Source: Cohnella faecalis
GTDB taxonomy: Bacteria > Bacillota > Bacilli > Paenibacillales > Paenibacillaceae
Reading direction: 5' to 3'
Assembly (NCBI RefSeq): GCF_003570905.1
Contig: NZ_QXJM01000027.1
Location: 124,001 to 188,000 of the forward strand
DNA: 64,000 bases
Of the stretch, positions 1 to 8,648 are shown piece after piece. The position numbers and the translations under genes are program-made. Position 1 is the first letter of the stretch. Each line of letters begins with the position of its first letter. The notes under the pieces were generated by a model. It was given only the letters and a program-made list of their open reading frames with translations. It did no database searches and was not told the DNA's origin.

Positions 1-471
1 CCGGCTGTAGTTGGGTTAATGGTCCGGGGAGCGCGTGAATGGCGGGAGCAACCTGCGAATGGAAGGCTATTAAGCAGCATTTATTTTAAAGTTGACAACG
101 ATAATCATTATCAACTAACATATGTAATTGAAAAAGCTTACCATGCTTTCGCAAAGCCAGGAGCACCTGTTAGAAATGAAGGTTCGCGGCCCGGTTCGCT
201 AAGGCTGAAGCCCACATTTGATATGATTCAAGAAATGCCGAGCAGAGCGTGACAGGGAGACGGCGTTAGACGCGGCTGCTCATGTGGAGAGCGCGGGCAG
301 CTAGACTCGATCTGTTCTCGACAGCGATGCGATGCCGCGTCTCGATATGGCGGATTCGCTTAAGCCGCGTGGCCTCCCGCTCATCAGGCACGTTGTTTTG
401 GGGCAAACAAGCGGAGAAAGTGGTTGAATTTTTGCAAGCTCAAGCTATCAAAAGGTAGGGGGTCAGGAACG
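1..471. other. Leader region with no convincing gene
   Basis: No gene is supported here. A 77-codon open frame lies at 19-252, but it has no good ribosome binding site, no recognisable motif, and a Fur-like palindrome sits inside it, so I treat it as non-coding. From 241 to 471 I see no clear structure beyond a purine-rich ribosome binding site just before the start at 472. The region probably holds the promoter and 5' leader of the haem monooxygenase gene. Confidence 0.5.
98..114. promoter_or_regulatory. Putative Fur box overlapping a candidate promoter
   Basis: The sequence GATAATCATTATC at 100-112 is a perfect palindrome centred on 106 and matches the 7-1-7 Fur consensus core. A TTGACA hexamer at 92-97 with a weak -10 (TAACAT, 116-121, 18-bp spacer) would place the box between -35 and -10, so iron-loaded Fur would block RNA polymerase. 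The nearest gene in the right direction is the IsdG-like monooxygenase at 472, whose iron-scavenging role fits. The roughly 350-base leader is long, which lowers certainty about the target. Confidence 0.6.
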
Positions 472-807
472 ATGATTGTCGTCATCAACACGATTCAAGT
501 GAAGCCCGGCTACGGAGATGTCATGAAGGAGAGATTCCGCTCGCCGAAAAGCGTGCATACGTTTCCGGGCTTTGTTCGGATGGAGTTGCTTCGTACCGAA
601 GGAACCGAGCAATACGAGGAGTATCAGGTGTGCACGACGTGGGAAAGCAAGGACGCTTTCGACGGATGGGCGCAAAGCGATTCCTTCAAGCAAGCTCATG
701 CAAGGCGTCAAGAAGACCGAGCCGGCTCTTCCGAGATGGTAGTCGGCAACAAAATAACGATTCACGAGGTGCTTTTCTCGCATTTACCGGCGCTTCAAGC
801 GCATTAA
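472..807 (+). CDS. IsdG/HmoA-type haem-degrading monooxygenase
   Basis: A 111-residue antibiotic-biosynthesis-monooxygenase (ABM) fold protein. IsdG-family enzymes open the haem ring in the cytoplasm and release iron. The family catalytic triad is present at the same numbers as in staphylococcal IsdG: Asn6, Trp66 (in DGWAQSD) and His76 (in KQAH). The ATG at 472 is preferred to the upstream alternative at 424 because a purine-rich ribosome binding site (AAAGGTAGGGGG) precedes it and the N-terminus then aligns with the family. The gene stands alone between a putative Fur box and a terminator, which suggests iron-repressed expression. Substrate and product type are inferred from the family. Confidence 0.85.
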   Translation: MIVVINTIQVKPGYGDVMKERFRSPKSVHTFPGFVRMELLRTEGTEQYEEYQVCTTWESKDAFDGWAQSDSFKQAHARRQEDRAGSSEMVVGNKITIHEVLFSHLPALQAH

Positions 808-830
808 GCCGCCGCCGAATGGTTCATTTT

Positions 831-857
831 CCCGCTGCCCGTCAGGGCGCGGGTTTT
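831..857 (+). terminator. Rho-independent terminator
   Basis: A GC-rich imperfect hairpin (CCCGCTGCCC / GGGCGCGGG) is followed by seven T residues. It ends the haem monooxygenase transcript and separates it from the lipoprotein gene. Confidence 0.7.
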
Positions 858-981
858 TTTATGCAAAGTTCCGTATGCGCGCATGCAAATTACGGAACGC
901 CTCCAACGTTTGAAACTTTTTCCTTTTCAGGTTCGTCTAGGATTCAGAACTGGAACTAAACGATAATTAGGGGGTTCGGGC

Positions 982-2148
982 ATGAAAAAGAAAAAAGGGC
1001 TCGTTAGAGAAACTTGGAGTCGGTATACGGTAGCAGCGGTCGTTCTGTTAGTGTTTTTGACCGTCCTGTCGGCATGCAGCGGTTCGAGCGATAACTCCGA
1101 GGCCAGAGCGGAAAGCGCTCCGATGGCGGGTGAGGCGGAGCAGAACGCCGCTCCGGCCGCTGGCGACAATTTCAAATCGGACAGCTTGCTCTCCAAGTCC
1201 AATCAAGTCGCGAAAGAATCTCAAGCGGGCGGGTCCGCCGATTTATCCGCCGAGCCGTTGACGGAGCAGGGCACCTCAGTGGATAGCTCTTCGTCACTCG
1301 GTATCGGCCAAGTTGCCGATTCGCAGTCCGGCTTCGGACGCAAAGTCATCTACAACGCGAATCTTGTAATGAAGGTCGAAAAGTTCCAAAAGGCGGAGGA
1401 GCAGCTTCGCGATCTGATTCATCAGAGCAGCGCCTACTTGCTGAAATTCACCGACAGTCGCAGCGCGGACGAAGTGGGAGCTACTTATGTTATCAAAGTC
1501 CCGTCGACGGGATTCTCCCCGTTTCTGGAACGACTGCAAAAAATCAAAAACGTCAAGTTCGAACGCCAGGTGGACGGCAGCGATGTCACCGAGGAATATG
1601 TGGATCTCGAAGCGCGACTGAAAGCGAAGACGGCCGTAGAAGCCCGGCTGCTCGCCTTTATGGACAAGGCGACGAAATCGGACGATCTCGTTCGGTTCAG
1701 CAACGAGCTTGGCGGAGTTCAGCAGGAGATCGAGCAGATCAAAGGCCGGATGCGGTATTTGAACGAGAACGTGGCGTTCTCGACCGTTAACCTTCGCCTG
1801 TATGAAGGTCCAGCGGAAGAAGCAGCGAAAATAGTAGAGGAAAAGGATAGAAGCTTCGGTCAACGCATTTCCGACGCGCTTGCCGGCAGCGCCAACGTCT
1901 TGGGCCGATTCGGAGAGGGACTGTTGATCGTAATTGCCGCCATTTTGCCGGTCGTTATCGTAGCCGCGGTCGTGGGCGTTCCCGCCTACCTGATCGTCCG
2001 AAAACGCAGACTAACGAGAATAAGCCGGTCGGCGGAGAATCGTTCGCAATGGAACCAGGCGATCGTCAACCCGCCGGAGTCCCAGTCGGACGATCGGGAC
2101 TCGACTTCCGAAGCCGTTCGTCAAGAGCCGGAAGAAGGCAATCGTTAA
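982..2148 (+). CDS. DUF4349 domain lipoprotein
   Basis: A 388-residue predicted lipoprotein of unknown function. The N-terminus has a basic stretch, a hydrophobic segment and a lipobox LSAC with the lipidated Cys at residue 32. A low-complexity Ala/Ser/Glu linker follows (about 33-110), then a DUF4349 domain (about 115-290) that includes a coiled-coil-like stretch rich in Glu, Lys and Arg (about 205-265). A strong transmembrane segment near 312-338 precedes a short basic and acidic tail. The start is supported by AGGGGG just upstream. It stands alone between terminators, so the context gives no functional clue. A lipid anchor combined with a C-terminal membrane helix would tether both ends to the membrane. 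Confidence 0.8.
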   Translation: MKKKKGLVRETWSRYTVAAVVLLVFLTVLSACSGSSDNSEARAESAPMAGEAEQNAAPAAGDNFKSDSLLSKSNQVAKESQAGGSADLSAEPLTEQGTSVDSSSSLGIGQVADSQSGFGRKVIYNANLVMKVEKFQKAEEQLRDLIHQSSAYLLKFTDSRSADEVGATYVIKVPSTGFSPFLERLQKIKNVKFERQVDGSDVTEEYVDLEARLKAKTAVEARLLAFMDKATKSDDLVRFSNELGGVQQEIEQIKGRMRYLNENVAFSTVNLRLYEGPAEEAAKIVEEKDRSFGQRISDALAGSANVLGRFGEGLLIVIAAILPVVIVAAVVGVPAYLIVRKRRLTRISRSAENRSQWNQAIVNPPESQSDDRDSTSEAVRQEPEEGNR

Positions 2149-2170
2149 TCTCCTAAAATATTTTTACAAA

Positions 2171-2197
2171 AATCCTGCTGAGAAGCAGGATTTTTAT
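2171..2197 (+). terminator. Rho-independent terminator
   Basis: A perfect 9-bp stem (AATCCTGCT / AGCAGGATT) with loop GAGA is followed by a T-rich tract. It isolates the lipoprotein gene from the dcw cluster. Confidence 0.85.
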
Positions 2198-2220
2198 TTT
2201 ATGGGGCGAATAACTCATCA

Positions 2221-2260
2221 TAAGTGGTTCAGAGTGGTGGAAAGTGGGGAAAGTTGGGGG
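2221..2260 (+). promoter_or_regulatory. MraZ-box array upstream of mraZ
   Basis: Four GTGG/TTGG boxes recur with an exact 10-bp period (GTGG at 2224, 2234 and 2244, then TTGG at 2254), most in an AAAGTGG context. This matches the known MraZ operator, direct TGGG or AAAGTG repeats one helical turn apart, as described in Escherichia coli and Mycoplasma. The array ends right before the mraZ ribosome binding site, so MraZ could autoregulate the whole cluster. Binding is inferred. Confidence 0.75.
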
Positions 2261-2268
2261 GCGGGACC

Positions 2269-2706
2269 GTGTTTCTGGGCGAATACCAGCATAGCATCGA
2301 CGACAAGGGACGGATTATCATTCCGGCCAAGTTCCGCGACGCCCTCGGTTCCGACTTTATCGTCACCCGTGGATTGGACAGTTGCTTGTTCGTTTACCCA
2401 CGAGAGGAATGGACCCAGCTTGAGCAGCGCATGAAGGCTCTGCCCTCGATGGCGGCCAACGCGCGCGCATTCTCGCGGCTGCTGTTCTCCGGCGCATCCG
2501 AATGCGAATGGGACAAACAGGGCAGGGTAAACGTGCCCGGCCATTTGCGAGATTATGCGAAGCTGGACAAAGATTGCGTCGTCATAGGCGTTTCGACGAG
2601 AGTTGAAATTTGGGACAAGAAAGCGTGGGAGGAATATTCCCGGGCTTCCCAGGATTCCTTCAACGAGATTGCAGAGAAGCTGGTCGATTTCGATTTCAAT
2701 TTCTAA
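2269..2706 (+). CDS. mraZ: Division/cell wall cluster transcriptional regulator MraZ
   Basis: A 145-residue MraZ with two SpoVT-AbrB-like half repeats (about residues 1-50 and 75-120), the usual length. It forms ring oligomers and represses the dcw cluster by binding direct repeats. The start is taken as GTG at 2269, giving an N-terminus of MFLGEYQHSID that matches the family, with a G-rich ribosome binding site at about 2256-2265. An ATG at 2224 in the same frame would run through the operator repeats and is rejected. It is the first gene of the cluster and its likely binding sites lie immediately upstream. Confidence 0.93.
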   Translation: MFLGEYQHSIDDKGRIIIPAKFRDALGSDFIVTRGLDSCLFVYPREEWTQLEQRMKALPSMAANARAFSRLLFSGASECEWDKQGRVNVPGHLRDYAKLDKDCVVIGVSTRVEIWDKKAWEEYSRASQDSFNEIAEKLVDFDFNF

Positions 2707-2798
2707 TTGGTTACAACATCCTTTGCATAGAATCAACGACTTAGAGAGAGTACAGAAAGAAGGGCCCGAACGACGAGGGTGCCGGAAGGGGCTTACAT

Positions 2799-3752
2799 AT
2801 GTTTCACCACATCACGGTGTTGTTAGAGGAAGCGGTCGAAGGGCTGAATGTGAAGCCGGACGGTATTTACGTCGACTGCACGCTTGGAGGAGCCGGGCAT
2901 AGCTCTCTTATCGCATCGAAGCTTGGTCCCGGCGGCAGGCTGATCGCATTGGATCAGGACGACGCCGCTCTCGCCAACGCGCGTGAAAAGCTGGCTCCCT
3001 GGGCCGACTCCGTAACGCTGGTGAAAAGTAACTTCCGGTATTTGAAACAGGCGCTTCGGGAGGCCGGCGTGCCGGAAGTCGACGGGACGCCCCGAGTCGA
3101 CGGCGTACTGTTCGATCTCGGCGTATCGAGCCCTCAGCTTGACGAAGCCGATCGAGGCTTCAGCTACAACCACGATGCGCCGCTCGATATGCGCATGGAT
3201 CGCGAAGGGCCGCTGACGGCTCGCGACATCGTGAACGAATGGGATGAGAAAGAGATTACTCAAATCATTCGCGACTACGGCGAAGAGAAATTCGCCAGGT
3301 CGATCGCCCGCAAGATCGAGGGAGCGAGGGCGAAGGGGCCGATCGAGACGACGGGACAGCTGGTCGACATTATTAAATCGGCTATTCCCGCCGCGGCTCG
3401 CCGCACGGGACCGCATCCGGCGAAGAGAACGTTCCAGGCGCTCAGAATCGCCGTGAACGACGAGCTCGGCGCCGTTAAGGAAGCGTTAGCCCAGACGATC
3501 GACGTGTTGAACCCGGGCGGTCGAGCCTCCGTCATTACGTTTCATTCGTTGGAGGATCGCATCGCGAAAACCGCGTTCGCGGCCGAGGTTGCATCCTGCA
3601 GCTGTCCGACGGATTTTCCCATTTGCGTATGCGGCGGCGGAGACGGGCGGCTGAGGCTGACTCCGCGCAAGCCGATCGTGCCGTCGGAGCGGGAGCTCGC
3701 GGACAATCCGCGCGCGCGTTCCGCCAAGCTTAGAATCGCTGAGAAGCTCTAA
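2799..3752 (+). CDS. rsmH: 16S rRNA (cytosine(1402)-N(4))-methyltransferase RsmH
   Basis: A 317-residue S-adenosylmethionine-dependent methyltransferase (MraW) that methylates N4 of C1402 in the ribosomal P site of 16S rRNA. The N-terminus [14 protein letters not shown] and the SAM-binding segment [10 protein letters not shown] are typical, as are [11 protein letters not shown] and the C-terminal FHSLEDR motif. Length is normal for the family. The ATG start gives the expected N-terminus. It is second in the dcw cluster, between mraZ and ftsL, as in other Bacillota. Confidence 0.96.
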   Translation: MFHHITVLLEEAVEGLNVKPDGIYVDCTLGGAGHSSLIASKLGPGGRLIALDQDDAALANAREKLAPWADSVTLVKSNFRYLKQALREAGVPEVDGTPRVDGVLFDLGVSSPQLDEADRGFSYNHDAPLDMRMDREGPLTARDIVNEWDEKEITQIIRDYGEEKFARSIARKIEGARAKGPIETTGQLVDIIKSAIPAAARRTGPHPAKRTFQALRIAVNDELGAVKEALAQTIDVLNPGGRASVITFHSLEDRIAKTAFAAEVASCSCPTDFPICVCGGGDGRLRLTPRKPIVPSERELADNPRARSAKLRIAEKL

Positions 3753-3824
3753 TGATACGGAGTTCAAATAGGACAAACCGCTTCGAACGAAAACATGAGG
3801 AATAAGAGAGGGGACAAAGACAAG

Positions 3825-4232
3825 ATGGCTTACTACGGCAATTTGGCGCTCAGACCGGAACGCGCACCGGAGGAGACGGTTAAGCCGGTCAGGGAAACAT
3901 ACAAGGTCGTCAAAAAACGCCAGCTTCCGATCGGCGAAAAGCTGTTGTATTTGTTAACGGTTGCCGTTCTCGTCATCGTGGCTTGCGTCATTTTGAATCG
4001 ATACGCGCAAATTTACGAAATGAACCGCACCATCCAGCAACAAAAGGCACAAGTCGAACAATTGACGACCCAGACGAAGGAATTGCAGAGAGAAGTAGAG
4101 CGGCTTAGCGACCCGGAACGAATCAGCGATTTTGCGTCGAAGCAGCTTGGTATGGTCAAGCTCGATCAACAAGGCATTACAATCGCCGCGAATAACGGCC
4201 GTACCGCCATCGCCGCGAAGCCGCAAGGCTAA
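3825..4232 (+). CDS. ftsL: Cell division protein FtsL
   Basis: A 135-residue bitopic division protein: a basic cytoplasmic N-terminus, one transmembrane helix (about 45-63) and an extracytoplasmic coiled coil rich in Gln and Glu (about 70-105). FtsL forms a complex with DivIB and DivIC and links the Z-ring to septal peptidoglycan synthesis. An in-frame ATG at 3795 lacks a ribosome binding site, while GAGGGG lies upstream of the ATG at 3825, so the latter is chosen. Sequence similarity in this family is low, and position between rsmH and pbpB is a large part of the identification. Confidence 0.85.
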   Translation: MAYYGNLALRPERAPEETVKPVRETYKVVKKRQLPIGEKLLYLLTVAVLVIVACVILNRYAQIYEMNRTIQQQKAQVEQLTTQTKELQREVERLSDPERISDFASKQLGMVKLDQQGITIAANNGRTAIAAKPQG

Positions 4233-4257
4233 GACTAAGGTAACGAGGTACAAGCGC

Positions 4258-6525
4258 ATGACCAAACGAATCAAACTTAGGACGCTGCTGATGGGGGGGG
4301 TATTAGCCCTCTTTTTTCTTGGGCTCATATTCCGATTGTATTGGGTTCAAGTGGCGACCGCCTCGGAATGGGCGGCGCAAGCGCGAAAAACGTGGATGAC
4401 CCACAAAACCCTTACTCAGGATCGGGGGCAAATCACGGATCGCAACGGAAAGGTGCTCGCTTCGGATGCGATCGCGTATACGGTAGCCGTCGGGCCGCAG
4501 CGCATTCACGATTTGGAAGAAAAGTTTCCAGGCTTTCAAATAACCGATCAGATCGTGGCTGAGCTTCATACGGTTCTGGGCACCTCGGAAGCGGAGCTGC
4601 GGAAGCGGATTGCGGCAACGAAAGAAGACGGCAGTCTGAGGGATCAGAGCGAAATCCGACCCGCCGGCTGGAAGGTCGACAAAGCGGTCAGGGACCGCAT
4701 CGACGAGTTCGCGGTCAAGCTTCGTGAGAAGACGAAGACGAAGGACGTCGGCATTTATTTCATCGAAGAGAGCAAGCGGTATTATCCGAACGGGGCTTTG
4801 GCTTCCCACATTCTCGGCTACGAGAACAAGGAGGGCAAGGCAATCCTCGGACTTGAAAGCAAGCTCGACAACTTGTTAAAAGGAACGGCAGGCTTCATTC
4901 AATACGAAAAGGACCGGTCGGGAACGCCGCTGCCGAACGGCGAGGTGGAGGTAGAACAGCCCGTCAACGGCAAGGACGTCGCGCTGACGCTTGACCGAGA
5001 CATCCAATTTTATATTGAGGAAGCGCTCAGAGAGGCGTACGCCAAATATAATCCCGTCAGCATTACGGCCATTGCGGCCGATCCGAAGACGATGGAAATT
5101 CTCGGCATGGCGAGCTTGCCCGATTTTAATCCGAACAGTTATGGGAGCACGAAAAATCAGGCAGCGTTCAAGGACAATGGCATTCAATCGGTATACGAGC
5201 CTGGATCGACGTTCAAGATCGTGACGCTTGCCGCCGCTGTGCAGGAAGGATTGTTCGATCCGGAGGCGAGCTACAAGTCGGGAACGATAAGAGTCGACAA
5301 AAAATCGCGTCCGATCAAGGATTACAACGGCTATGGCTGGGGCGACATTACCTATCTCGACGGCCTCAAGCATTCCAGCAACGTAGCGTTCGTCAAGCTG
5401 GGCTACGAAAAGCTCGGCACGGACAAGTTCATCGGCTACATTAATTCGTTCGGCTTCGGAACGAAAACAGGCATCGAGCTTCCCGGTGAATTGGGAGGGT
5501 CGATTAACATCGATAAGAGTATTCCCCGGGACGTTGCAACGGCTACTTTTGGACAAGGCTCCGTCCTTGTGACTCCGATTCAACAGGTGGCGGCGGTAGC
5601 GGCGGTAGCCAACGGAGGCAATCTGCTGAAGCCTCATATTATTAAGTCGATTACGGACCCCACTTCCGGCGAGAAGCAAGTATTCGAGCCAGAGAAGATC
5701 CGGCAAGTCATTTCGGCTGAAACCTCCAAGAAAGTCGCCGGCTATTTGGAGACGGTCGTCAGCGACCAGAAGATCGGCACCGGCAAAAACGCCTATATTC
5801 CGGGCTATCGCATCGCCGGAAAAACCGGAACGGCGCAAAAGGTTATTAACGGAAAATACGCGGAAGACAAATATGTCGTCTCGTTTATCGGCTTCGCTCC
5901 GGTAGAAGATCCGCAAATCGTGCTGCTGGTCATCGTCGACCAGCCGGATATTCCGGCGGCGGGGGGCGGCTCGGTAGCGGCTCCGATTTTCAAGCAAATT
6001 ATGGGTCAATCGCTTCACCGGCTAGGTATCTCCCCGCAGCTTCCGAAGGCTGATGCAGCCAAGGAAGCGAAGACAGCCTCAGGTCCGGTGACGGTCGCCG
6101 TGCCGGATGTCCAGGGAATGACGGTCGCGCAAGCGAAAGCGAGCCTGAAGCGGTTCGGCGTGCAAGTCGTCGGCAAGGGAGCCAAGGTGCTGCGCCAGCT
6201 TCCGGAGCCCGAAGTCGTCCTGCCGGAGTCGCAGCCTGTCTACCTGCTTACGACGGAATCGGGGGCGGGAGGCGCAATTCCCGACTTGAAGGGGCTGCCG
6301 CTCCGCGATGCGCTTGATCTGTGCTCTTTGCTCGGTGCGGCCTGCACGGTGCAAGGCGAAGGCTACGTCGCGCAGCAGAAGGCGGAGCAGGCGAACGGCA
6401 AGTGGAAGGTGGAGCTGACGCTGGCTCCGCCGGGAGAGCAGCCGGCCGAGGAGCCGGAGGACGACACGAAAGATTCCGGAGACGGCGGCAAGACGGATTC
6501 CAAAGGCGCGAAGCCGGACGGATAA
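4258..6525 (+). CDS. pbpB: Septal transpeptidase, penicillin-binding protein 2B
   Basis: A 755-residue class B penicillin-binding protein, the FtsI equivalent that crosslinks septal peptidoglycan outside the membrane. It has a short basic N-terminus, one transmembrane helix (about 10-30), a dimerisation domain and a transpeptidase domain with the active-site Ser in STFK at 317-320, SSN at 373-375 and KTGT from 522. Two PASTA domains follow (about 615-740), and an acidic, Lys-rich tail ends the protein. The start at 4258 follows a GAGG site; the longer frame beginning at 4132 runs into ftsL and is rejected. The PASTA pair and tandem placement before spoVD match the Bacillus subtilis order. Confidence 0.95.
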   Translation: MTKRIKLRTLLMGGVLALFFLGLIFRLYWVQVATASEWAAQARKTWMTHKTLTQDRGQITDRNGKVLASDAIAYTVAVGPQRIHDLEEKFPGFQITDQIVAELHTVLGTSEAELRKRIAATKEDGSLRDQSEIRPAGWKVDKAVRDRIDEFAVKLREKTKTKDVGIYFIEESKRYYPNGALASHILGYENKEGKAILGLESKLDNLLKGTAGFIQYEKDRSGTPLPNGEVEVEQPVNGKDVALTLDRDIQFYIEEALREAYAKYNPVSITAIAADPKTMEILGMASLPDFNPNSYGSTKNQAAFKDNGIQSVYEPGSTFKIVTLAAAVQEGLFDPEASYKSGTIRVDKKSRPIKDYNGYGWGDITYLDGLKHSSNVAFVKLGYEKLGTDKFIGYINSFGFGTKTGIELPGELGGSINIDKSIPRDVATATFGQGSVLVTPIQQVAAVAAVANGGNLLKPHIIKSITDPTSGEKQVFEPEKIRQVISAETSKKVAGYLETVVSDQKIGTGKNAYIPGYRIAGKTGTAQKVINGKYAEDKYVVSFIGFAPVEDPQIVLLVIVDQPDIPAAGGGSVAAPIFKQIMGQSLHRLGISPQLPKADAAKEAKTASGPVTVAVPDVQGMTVAQAKASLKRFGVQVVGKGAKVLRQLPEPEVVLPESQPVYLLTTESGAGGAIPDLKGLPLRDALDLCSLLGAACTVQGEGYVAQQKAEQANGKWKVELTLAPPGEQPAEEPEDDTKDSGDGGKTDSKGAKPDG

Positions 6526-6615
6526 CCGGGCTTGTTCTATCCCCCCTGCGCTAGGAATAGTCTGGAACAAAGGCCAGAGGCTTGTTCCGACGACCGGCGA
6601 AGGGGTATTTTTGTC

Positions 6616-8538
6616 ATGAAGGTATCGCAGGTGAAAGTGCGCCGCAGACTTCTGACGGCGTTGATCGTTTTGATCGCCGCTTTTTCGGCGCTTGTGCTCC
6701 GATTGGGTTACGTCCAGCTGTGGAAGGGCGGAGAGCTGTCGCTGATGGCCGAGGAGAACTGGCGGCGCGGCATTCCGTTCGAGCCCAAGCGCGGCGAAAT
6801 CGTCGACAGGAACGGCACTCGTCTCGCTTATAATGTCAGCTCTCCAACCGTCTATGCCGTCCCGGTGCAGATTAAGGATAAACCGGGTACCGCGAAGCGG
6901 CTTTCCGGCATTCTTGGCATGTCGGAAGAGCTGCTCTTGAAGCAGATTTCCAAGCAAGCGCGAGACGTGCGCCTATCGCCTGGAGGCCGCAAGATGACGC
7001 TGGAAAAGGCGCAGGAGGTTCGCAATCTTCGATTGCCCGGCATTTACGTCGGCGAGGATAACAAACGGTTCTATCCGTATGGAAGCATGGCCGCGAACGT
7101 GCTCGGCTTTACGGGCGCGTTCAACGACGGCTTGACAGGTCTTGAGCTAAAGTACGATAAGCTGCTGACCGGGCTGGAGGGAAGGGTGTCGTTCTTGACG
7201 GACGCGGCCGGACGGCAGATGCCCAATTCGTCGGACAAATACGTGCCGCCGAAGGACGGGCTGACGCTGCAGCTGACGCTCGATCAGACGGTGCAGTCGA
7301 TCGTCGAGCGCGAGCTCGATCAGGCGATGCTGCAGCACCAGGCGAAGAGCGTCATCGCTATCGCAATGAACCCGAAAAACGGCGAAATTCTCGCCATGGG
7401 AAGCCGGCCGACGTTCGAGCCGGACAAATACCAGGAAGTGCCCACCGAAGTCTATAATCGAAATTTGCCGATCTGGATGACTTACGAGCCGGGGTCAACG
7501 TTCAAAATCATTACGCTGGCGGCGGCTCTTCAGGAGAAGAAGGTCGACTTGACGCATGAACGCTTTTTCGATCCGGGCTTCGTTGAGGTTGGCGGTGCGA
7601 GGCTCCGATGCTGGAAGAAGGGCGGCCACGGCAGCCAAACGTTTCTGGAGGTCGTCGAAAATTCCTGCAACCCCGGCTTCGTAGCGCTCGGTCAAAGACT
7701 GGGCAAGGAAAAGCTGTTCTCGTACATTAACGCCTTCGGGTTCGGTCAGAAGACGGGCATCGACTTGATGGGAGAGGAGAACGGCATTTTGTTCAAGCCT
7801 TCCCGGGTCGGCCCTGTAGAGCTCGCGACGACAGCGTTCGGTCAAGGGGTGTCCGTGACGCCGATTCAACAAATAACGGCTGTGGCCGCGGCGGTAAACG
7901 GAGGGAATCTGTGGAAGCCCCACGTTTCGAAAGGGTGGATTCAGCCGGAGACGGGGGCCGTGCTGGAGAGTGTCAAGCCGGAGCTCGTGCGCCAAGTCAT
8001 CTCCCCCGAGGTTTCCGCACAGGTGCGCGATGCGCTTGAGAAAGTTGTCGCACAAGGAACAGGCAAAAACGCGTTCCTGGAAGGGTATCGCGTAGGAGGG
8101 AAAACCGGGACAGCCCAGAAGGTTATTAACGGTCGCTATTCGCCCAACGAACATATCGTTTCGTTCATCGGGTTCGCCCCGGCGGACGATCCCCAGCTCA
8201 TCGTCTACGTCGCGGTCGACAATCCGCAAGGCATTCAATTCGGAGGCATCGTCGCCGCGCCGATCGTTCGCAATATTATGGCGGACGCCCTCCCTTATCT
8301 AGGCGTAAAGCCAAGGACCATTCAAGTGGAGAAAGAATATAAATACGGCGATACTCCGATTCTCAAAGTGCCTAATTTGGTAGGCAAGACCGTATCGGAC
8401 ATTTACGAGGATATGAGCATGGACTTTCAGCTTGCCGCCTCCGGGTCGGGGGCCACCGTTATTCGGCAAGCTCCTGCCGCCGGATCGAAGGTCGAGAAGG
8501 GAGCGGTCATTCGCATCTATCTCGGGGCCGGCGAGTAG
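6616..8538 (+). CDS. spoVD: Stage V sporulation protein D (sporulation-specific PBP)
   Basis: A 640-residue class B penicillin-binding protein close in length to Bacillus subtilis SpoVD (about 645), which makes spore cortex peptidoglycan with SpoVE. One transmembrane helix lies at about 11-30. The transpeptidase domain has STFK with Ser294, an SCN motif (ENSCNPG) and KTGT at 496-499. A single C-terminal PASTA domain (about 575-640) separates it from PBP2B, which has two. The ATG at 6616 is chosen to give the normal short cytoplasmic tail. The neighbours pbpB and murE support the assignment. Confidence 0.93.
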   Translation: MKVSQVKVRRRLLTALIVLIAAFSALVLRLGYVQLWKGGELSLMAEENWRRGIPFEPKRGEIVDRNGTRLAYNVSSPTVYAVPVQIKDKPGTAKRLSGILGMSEELLLKQISKQARDVRLSPGGRKMTLEKAQEVRNLRLPGIYVGEDNKRFYPYGSMAANVLGFTGAFNDGLTGLELKYDKLLTGLEGRVSFLTDAAGRQMPNSSDKYVPPKDGLTLQLTLDQTVQSIVERELDQAMLQHQAKSVIAIAMNPKNGEILAMGSRPTFEPDKYQEVPTEVYNRNLPIWMTYEPGSTFKIITLAAALQEKKVDLTHERFFDPGFVEVGGARLRCWKKGGHGSQTFLEVVENSCNPGFVALGQRLGKEKLFSYINAFGFGQKTGIDLMGEENGILFKPSRVGPVELATTAFGQGVSVTPIQQITAVAAAVNGGNLWKPHVSKGWIQPETGAVLESVKPELVRQVISPEVSAQVRDALEKVVAQGTGKNAFLEGYRVGGKTGTAQKVINGRYSPNEHIVSFIGFAPADDPQLIVYVAVDNPQGIQFGGIVAAPIVRNIMADALPYLGVKPRTIQVEKEYKYGDTPILKVPNLVGKTVSDIYEDMSMDFQLAASGSGATVIRQAPAAGSKVEKGAVIRIYLGAGE

Positions 8539-8648
8539 CCGTACCGCTTGCAGTCAGACGAAAGTCGATTAAGAAAATGCCATAACTCTTGAATGGAAGG
8601 GTTTCGTTGGTTGATAATGTAGATACATTTGCCTTAGGAGGCCCTATC

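Noticed and set aside
19..252. 77-codon open frame at the left edge
   Set aside because: No ribosome binding site or family resemblance, and a Fur-like operator and promoter elements lie within it.
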